From Paenibacillus helianthi (lineage in GTDB: Bacteria > Bacillota > Bacilli > Paenibacillales > Paenibacillaceae), in the NCBI RefSeq assembly GCF_001909055.1, contig NZ_LVWI01000071.1, positions 1 through 35,432 on the forward strand: DNA of 35,432 bases, in the 5' to 3' direction. Each line of letters begins with the position of its first letter. Positions within the stretch are counted from its first letter, which is position 1. Below, one piece after another: positions 31,712 to 35,432 of this stretch. Below the pieces are notes generated by a model that saw only the letters and a program-made list of their open reading frames with translations, did no database searches and was not told where the DNA came from. Both the position numbers and the translations under genes were made by a program.

Positions 31712-31882
31712 TTACAAGAACAGCTCGCGGAATAGAATCGCGGAGATAGTTACGACCGCCTTAACGGTAGGCCATAGCGCAGCCTTTAACATTGCGCGGC
31801 GATTACGAGGTGCAACGTGAACACCTGCGCGGGATGGCGAAGGGGAAACTTCAACGGTAATTAATGAGATCAGATTAGGCAT
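31712..31882 (-). CDS. First early protein of the element (56 aa)
   Basis: A small ORF with a perfect AAGGAGG site, reading MPNLISLITVEVSPSPSRAG, then a basic stretch (APRNRRAMLK) and a hydrophobic C-terminal helix (TVKAVVTISAILFREL). It is the first gene read leftward from the divergent promoter region, the place where an excisionase, antirepressor or Cro-like factor is often found, although no HTH is visible. It may sit in the membrane through its C-terminus. Confidence 0.6.
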   Translation of the reverse strand: MPNLISLITVEVSPSPSRAGVHVAPRNRRAMLKAALWPTVKAVVTISAILFRELFL

Positions 31883-31939
31883 TGCGGAAATCCTCCTTTA
31901 TAATGGTGAAACCTTATGGTACAATCGGCGTATAACTAT

Positions 31940-32022
31940 TTGACAAGATATCATGTAAACTAGATTACTTGTTAACTTGATTTCATCTTAACGCCTCATC
32001 GTAATGTTGTCAACTAGTTTAC
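31940..32022. promoter_or_regulatory. Divergent promoters and operator of the lysogeny switch
   Basis: The gap between the leftward early gene and the rightward XRE gene holds a 9-bp inverted pair GTAAACTAG (31955-31963) / CTAGTTTAC (32014-32022) and repeated TTGTTAAC/TTGTCAAC/TTGACAAG half-sites. A minus-strand promoter is TTGACA (32008-32013) to TAAGAT (31985-31990), 17-bp spacer. Plus-strand candidates are TTGATT (31977-31982) to CGTAAT (32000-32005), and TTGACA at 31940-31945. The overlap of promoters and repeats is typical of a phage repressor switch. Confidence 0.65.
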
Positions 32023-32045
32023 GCTAATTTATTGGAGGAATTTCT

Positions 32046-32264
32046 GTGATTAGATTTTCGTTGGATAAGCTTATGAAAGCGCGGGGCTTTGAGCAGAAGG
32101 ATATTGTAGAAATCTCCGGAATTAATCGAAATACGATTAAGGCGCTCGCTAATAACGCTAACAATCGAATTGACTTTCCGACACTAGACAAGCTGTGCCG
32201 TGCATTGGGTGTACTTCCTGGAGATTTGATCGAATACATAGATGAAGGGAACCGCGCCGAATAG
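32046..32264 (+). CDS. XRE-family repressor, single HTH domain (72 aa)
   Basis: Starts with GTG (32046) after GGAGGA. It is a compact HTH of the YozG-like type: IRFSLDKLMKARGFEQKDIVEISGINRNTIKALANNANNRIDFPTLDKLCRALGVLPGDLIEYI. It lacks a CI-type C-terminal cleavage domain, so induction by RecA self-cleavage is not expected; another signal, such as a helper-encoded antirepressor, would be needed. It is transcribed away from the early genes and, apart from the DUF3102 remnant, is the only plus-strand gene of the element. Confidence 0.85.
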   Translation: MIRFSLDKLMKARGFEQKDIVEISGINRNTIKALANNANNRIDFPTLDKLCRALGVLPGDLIEYIDEGNRAE

Positions 32265-32279
32265 GTAGCGGTCTTTTTA
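32250..32279 (+). terminator. Terminator of the XRE repressor gene
   Basis: Stem ACCGC / GCGGT with a 12-nt loop, overlapping the stop codon and followed by CTTTTTAT. Confidence 0.6.
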
Positions 32280-32294
32280 TCCTCCGATCTCCCC

Positions 32295-32744
32295 ATGCTA
32301 ACCGCTGAAATCCACGCATACAAACGAGTGGCCGGCGAAGCAATATTCGAGATCGGGCGGAGGTTAAAGCACGTAAAGGAGAACGACTTGGTTCACGGTC
32401 AGTTTGGCGCTTGGGCGCGTGACTCTTTCGGGTTCCACGCAACCACGTCAAGCAGACTTATTGCAGCGTACGAGCAGTTCGGAGAATTTAGCGACGTCGC
32501 TAAATTTGAGTCCGGTAAGATTTTCGAAATGCTTACGCTTCCTGCCGAAATCGATCGCGCAGAATTCGTATCCTCCCCGCACACGGTCCCGTCAACTGGC
32601 GCAGCGAAGCGGCCCGACGAAATGACCGTACGTGAGCTGCGCGAGGTCAAGGCGGCGATTCCCCGTCAAATTAGCGCCTTACGCCCGTACCCTTACGCTT
32701 ACCCTCGGACTGCCCTAGCGCGGCTAATTCACGGCTGTACGTAG
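32295..32744 (+). pseudogene. DUF3102 protein remnant
   Basis: The N-terminal two thirds clearly belong to the DUF3102 family of phage and plasmid proteins (TAEIHAYKRVAGEAIFEIGRRLKHVKEND, GQFGAWARDSFGF, then PDEMTVRELREVKAAI). After REVKAAI the sequence leaves the family, where a long Lys/Glu coiled coil is expected, and turns into IPRQISALRPYPYAYPRTALARL; the product stops at 149 aa. The ATG at 32295 has no ribosome binding site, lies just after a terminator, and the in-frame codons before it (SSDLP) read like family sequence. Both ends therefore look lost. A functional short form is possible but less likely. Confidence 0.65.
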
Positions 32745-32772
32745 GCAAAACGTGCGATATATGCACAAAAAT

Positions 32773-32808
32773 AGCGCCCGATCCCCGTTAATCCGGAGGC
32801 CGGGCGCT
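32773..32808. terminator. Bidirectional terminator between DUF3102 remnant and integrase
   Basis: A perfect 8-bp stem AGCGCCCG / CGGGCGCT. It is followed by TCTTTATTT on the plus strand and by ATTTTTGTG on the minus strand, so it can end both converging transcripts. Confidence 0.8.
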
Positions 32809-32811
32809 TCT

Positions 32812-33861
32812 TTATTTCTTCCTCTTTATTGCCATACGTGATAGTGGCGAATACTGCGCATGATTGTCCCTTATCGCACCTTCGTTCGGCTTCACATATC
32901 CTTGCGTTGTCTTGATATCGGCATGTGCAACAATCCTCTGTAACGTAAACAGATCACCGCCGTTAACAAGGTAACTTGTACAGAAGTAATCGCGGAAACG
33001 GTGCGGAGATACGCGCGTTTCTTTCGTATCAATACCTGCGATCTCCGCGTAATGTCTTAGTCGCTTCCGGAAGCTACCCGCACTTAGAGGTTCTCCATAA
33101 ATTGATATGAAGAAATACTCAGTATCTATATGCGCACGATTCTCCTCCAGGAGCTTTATTAGCTCCCGTAAGACTGCCGGCGACAGCGGTATGATACGAG
33201 GCTTGCGGTTCTTGTTCAGCGCCGCAGGAAGTCGTATACAGCGCGAGGGAATATCCAAATACGATGCCTCAAGCTGCAGCGCCTCATTAATTCTCAATCC
33301 GGAGTCCGCGAGGAGCATCATTAACGTGTGATCGCGATAGCCAGCGTAGGTACTCGTATCGACCGCGTTTAGGAGGGCAGATAGTTGCTCATCGCTGATT
33401 ACGGACTTATCCTCGGTATCCTTACGCGGAGCCTTTATCTTATTAGTTGGGGCGGTACTGACTATCTGCTCGTCTTCCCAAAATTTACTCATCGTCTGCA
33501 ATGCCCTCAGTCGGGACGCAACGGTTACCGGGGAAAGTTTGCTCCCGTCCTGTTTCCGATGCTCCACACCTTCATAGCGTGTGCGGTCATACGACATGTA
33601 CTCAACATAAGCGCGGATAATGGCGGTGGTTACCTGTCTAACCTCGGTAATATTCGGATGTGCCAGCGTTAACCAATCTCGAAAGTACCTCCAGTAGCTG
33701 CGGTAATCACTTAATGTACGATCGCGCACACCCTCCGTCCGTTTAGCGCTGTAGAACAGGTCGAATGCTATGTCTAGTGACGTCGATTCCGGCCCCTCAA
33801 CATGGCGGCTGTTGCGGTTTTTAATTAGCGCTGTCTTCCCTTTCTGTTGTGCGTCTTCCAT
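32812..33861 (-). CDS. Tyrosine recombinase / integrase
   Basis: Site-specific recombinase of the XerC/phage integrase family that inserts and excises the element at tRNA-Thr. An N-terminal SAM-like core-binding domain covers about residues 25-145. The catalytic domain shows the first Arg in ADSGLRINEAL, the Lys in NKNRKPRIIPL, HxxR in SPHRFRDYF, the second His in IVAHADIKTT and the Tyr nucleophile in QGYV. The ATG at 33861 is preferred (GGGAGG upstream); a GTG at 33918 in the same frame has no site. It lies 161 bp from attR, and the bidirectional terminator lies at its end. Confidence 0.92.
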   Translation of the reverse strand: MEDAQQKGKTALIKNRNSRHVEGPESTSLDIAFDLFYSAKRTEGVRDRTLSDYRSYWRYFRDWLTLAHPNITEVRQVTTAIIRAYVEYMSYDRTRYEGVEHRKQDGSKLSPVTVASRLRALQTMSKFWEDEQIVSTAPTNKIKAPRKDTEDKSVISDEQLSALLNAVDTSTYAGYRDHTLMMLLADSGLRINEALQLEASYLDIPSRCIRLPAALNKNRKPRIIPLSPAVLRELIKLLEENRAHIDTEYFFISIYGEPLSAGSFRKRLRHYAEIAGIDTKETRVSPHRFRDYFCTSYLVNGGDLFTLQRIVAHADIKTTQGYVKPNEGAIRDNHAQYSPLSRMAIKRKK

Positions 33862-34022
33862 AACGTAAACAACCTCCCACATTTTACCGTAGGAGGCTCC
33901 GTATTTACCGTAAATCACCGCTCACGCACTGCCGAATTGTCGTCCGGAATGCGTAGCCCTAACGATTGCCTATCCGTCACATTCAACGCTGACAAACGTT
34001 GATATAACGGGATTTTTAAGCG
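33862..34022. other. Integrase upstream region and right arm of the element
   Basis: Short non-coding stretch between the integrase start and attR. It holds repeated TACGGTAAA motifs (about 33880-33912) and a perfect hairpin TCAACG / CGTTGA near 33983-34002, candidates for integrase arm or excisionase sites. The tRNA-Thr transcript now runs into this DNA. Confidence 0.4.
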
Positions 34023-34068
34023 AGGATGCTGGTGAAGGGAATTGAACCCCCGGCCTACGCATTACGAG
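34023..34068. repeat. attR, 46-bp copy within the intact tRNA-Thr
   Basis: Identical to attL at 17306-17351. It covers the tRNA 3' half from the anticodon loop to four bases past the 3' end, so integration leaves a complete tRNA gene on this side. Confidence 0.95.
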
Positions 34069-34098
34069 TGCGTTGCTCTACCCCTGAGCTACACCAGC
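34027..34098 (-). tRNA. tRNA-Thr (anticodon CGT)
   Basis: The minus strand folds as a complete cloverleaf: acceptor stem GCTGGTG / CACCAGC; D arm GCTC-AGGGGTA-GAGC; anticodon stem ACGCA / TGCGT with loop CTCGTAA, hence anticodon CGT reading ACG; T arm GGGGG-TTCAATT-CCCTT with G-U pairs. CCA is not encoded. It serves as the attachment site of the element. Confidence 0.95.
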
Positions 34099-34128
34099 TT
34101 AAAGCTTTTTTTCTGTCAAACAAAATAC

Positions 34129-34156
34129 ATTATACCCCGTCTGGGGAAAAACGCAA
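34129..34156 (-). promoter_or_regulatory. Promoter of tRNA-Thr
   Basis: Minus-strand TTGCGT (34151-34156) and a perfect TATAAT (34129-34134) with a 16-bp spacer, about 30 bp upstream of the mature tRNA 5' end. Confidence 0.7.
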
Positions 34157-34230
34157 CCCATTCTTTCACAGTGCGGCGCCCGTGATTTCTACAGGCCCCG
34201 CGCTGCGGAGGGAAATCGAGTCCCTCAAAG

Positions 34231-35007
34231 TTATCCCAGCATTCCCCGTCTGCGGAAGTAATCCAGCGCCAGCCTTGCGCTCTCCAGAGAGGACGAAGCA
34301 AAGACCTCCTGCTCCACAATATAGTGCCGAATACCGGCGTCATCCGCAGCCTTGAAGACACTCTCGAAGTCCACCTGGCCCTTTCCAAGATCGGTTTCTT
34401 CATGGCCCGCGCCAAAATCCTTGATATGGACCAGCGGAACGCGCCCGGCGTAACGGGATACATATTCTGCCGGTACGGCACCGCCTACATGCACCCAACC
34501 CAAATCAAACTCAGCCACCATATCTCCAGCCGGAATCCGCTCCAGCCAGATGTCGATCACAGCCTGCCCGTTGACCTGCTTGAACTCAAAGTCATGGTTA
34601 TGATAGCCGTACTTCAGACCCGCCGCCCGCACAAGTTCAGAGGCCTTTTCAAAGAAGGGCACCAGTGCAAGCACATCGTCCAGTGCCGGATGCTGCGGAA
34701 GCGGTGCCGAAGGCGTGATGATATACTCCAGCCCCACCTCCCGGGCATATTCAATCTCTCTGGATAACGCCGATTGCATCTTCTCCAGGCTGCTGAAATC
34801 CAGTCCGACATGTGCCGAAGGAGCCGCCAGCCCCAGCTCATCCAGCGTTCTGCGCAGTTCGGTAGCCGATACGCCGAAATAACCGGCAAATTCCACCGAC
34901 TTGTATCCAATCTCCGCCACATTGCGCAGTGTGCCCAGAAAATCCTTTTCGGCCATATCCCGTAGTGTATACAACTGTATCCCGACCTGCTGATTCATTG
35001 CCGCCAT
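34231..35007 (-). CDS. Sugar phosphate isomerase/epimerase family protein
   Basis: 259-aa xylose-isomerase-like TIM barrel. It opens VGIQLYTLRDMAEKDFLGTL and has the metal/substrate residues of the family in YHNHDFEF, AEFDLGWVHVGG, LVHIKDFG and YIVEQE. Such proteins isomerise or epimerise sugars and inositol derivatives; the substrate is unknown. AAGGAG is ten bases before the ATG at 35007; a GTG at 35016 is too close to it. It lies 38 bp from the MTH1187 gene on the same strand and may be co-transcribed with it. Confidence 0.88.
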   Translation of the reverse strand: MAAMNQQVGIQLYTLRDMAEKDFLGTLRNVAEIGYKSVEFAGYFGVSATELRRTLDELGLAAPSAHVGLDFSSLEKMQSALSREIEYAREVGLEYIITPSAPLPQHPALDDVLALVPFFEKASELVRAAGLKYGYHNHDFEFKQVNGQAVIDIWLERIPAGDMVAEFDLGWVHVGGAVPAEYVSRYAGRVPLVHIKDFGAGHEETDLGKGQVDFESVFKAADDAGIRHYIVEQEVFASSSLESARLALDYFRRRGMLG

Positions 35008-35044
35008 AGAGGACACGCTCCTTGTATGCTGTAATTATTCAGAA

Positions 35045-35353
35045 CTATTCCGCCTGCAGCTTGCGCTCCACCGATTCCAGCTTGCTGCGGCTTGTGGAGG
35101 GCTTGTCGCGCCGGTCATCAATCTTGAGTGAGGTGGACACCCTTTGCGCTCCGGCAGTAAAAGGGGACTCGTGCAATGCTTCGACGGCCGCCAGAATCCG
35201 CGCCAGCGGTCCCTCGATAATTGTGCCCATGGATGTCAGCTCGTAAGTTATACCTGCCACTGTCTCCAGCACGCGCTGCATATCCGCAACATAGCTGCTG
35301 AGGCTGGTGCTGCTTGTTCCGATCGGAATTACGGTTACTTCGCCAATAGCCAT
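35045..35353 (-). CDS. MTH1187-family thiamine-binding protein
   Basis: 102-aa ferredoxin-like small protein of the MTH1187/YkoF-like group. It opens AIGEVTVIPIGTSSTSLSSYV and carries TYELTSMGTIIEGPL and RVSTSLKIDDRRDK, all typical of this family, members of which bind thiamine or its pyrimidine moiety. AGGAGGGG precedes the ATG. Its upstream region runs to the window edge, so the promoter is only partly visible. Confidence 0.88.
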   Translation of the reverse strand: MAIGEVTVIPIGTSSTSLSSYVADMQRVLETVAGITYELTSMGTIIEGPLARILAAVEALHESPFTAGAQRVSTSLKIDDRRDKPSTSRSKLESVERKLQAE

Positions 35354-35432
35354 TCGAAACCCCTCCTACTATAAAATATAAAAAAATCCGTTATATAAGT
35401 CTCCAGTCCCCTTTAGTGTAGCAACTCCCGCC

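Larger units (their letters stand above)
17306..34068. mobile_element. Integrative element at tRNA-Thr (tail-bearing, satellite-like)
   Basis: A 16.7 kb element bounded by 46-bp direct repeats of the tRNA-Thr 3' half, with a tyrosine integrase next to attR. In order from the integrase end: divergent XRE switch, early small genes, structured non-coding block, Zn-finger protein, primase-like replication protein, XRE regulator, small unknowns, cold-shock protein, more unknowns, a tail module (tape measure, Tal), a secreted protein, and two small-terminase-like HTH proteins. No large terminase, portal, capsid, major tail, Dit, holin or endolysin gene is recognisable. Base composition is CpG-rich and unlike the flanks. 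It fits a phage satellite or a head-less prophage remnant; the compact, overlapping, intact reading frames favour something under selection. Confidence 0.9.

Noticed and set aside
17306..34068. Ordinary complete prophage or tailocin
   Set aside because: No head, packaging motor, lysis, sheath or tube genes are visible, so neither a complete phage nor a tailocin fits.

Overview
The window looks like a Paenibacillus-type Firmicute chromosome. This is inferred from gene content, the strong AGGAGG-type ribosome binding sites, the LPXTG surface protein and the style of the intergenic palindrome; no taxonomic search was possible. Nearly every gene is on the minus strand.

Host part, left (1-17305). 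A palindromic intergenic repeat (47-203) is followed by a UbiA-like polyprenyltransferase coupled to a class III aminotransferase. Next comes an operon read from about 8035 down to 2556: NusG-domain-II protein, Gx-type ECF substrate-binding component, EcfA1, EcfA2, EcfT and a U32 'peptidase' that keeps its Fe-S type cysteines. Then come an HD-GYP c-di-GMP phosphodiesterase, a possible structured RNA, a membrane-anchored alpha/beta hydrolase, and a long LPXTG surface protein with a choice-of-anchor-A head and a roughly 1 kb tract of 24-bp repeats. That surface gene is preceded by a promoter, a c-di-GMP-I riboswitch aptamer and a terminator. Two tiny membrane proteins, an ASCH protein, a decayed tRNA-Thr copy and two secreted proteins of unknown function follow.

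Integrative element (17306-34068). A 16.7 kb element is inserted in the 3' half of tRNA-Thr(CGT). A 46-bp identical direct repeat marks attL (17306-17351) and attR (34023-34068), and a tyrosine integrase lies next to attR. It carries a divergent XRE switch, small early genes, a long structured non-coding stretch, a primase-like replication protein, a second XRE regulator, a cold-shock protein, several unknown small proteins, a tail module (tape measure plus Tal/tail-spike, no Dit), a secreted stalk-domain protein with its own promoter and terminator, and two overlapping small-terminase-like HTH genes. I see no large terminase, portal, capsid, protease, major tail protein, holin or lysin. It therefore looks either like a phage satellite that brings its own tail-length ruler and tail tip plus packaging-specificity proteins, or like a prophage that has lost its head and lysis genes.

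Host part, right (34027-35432). The intact tRNA-Thr and its promoter, a sugar-phosphate isomerase/epimerase-like TIM barrel and an MTH1187-type thiamine-binding protein.

Most interesting points: the satellite-like element with a private tape measure and tail tip; a 40-bp sequence present twice in opposite orientation, each copy just upstream of an HTH gene; the structured non-coding block at 30968-31238; a stacked or decayed tRNA-Thr integration site; and the c-di-GMP riboswitch on a sortase-anchored adhesin with an HD-GYP gene nearby.
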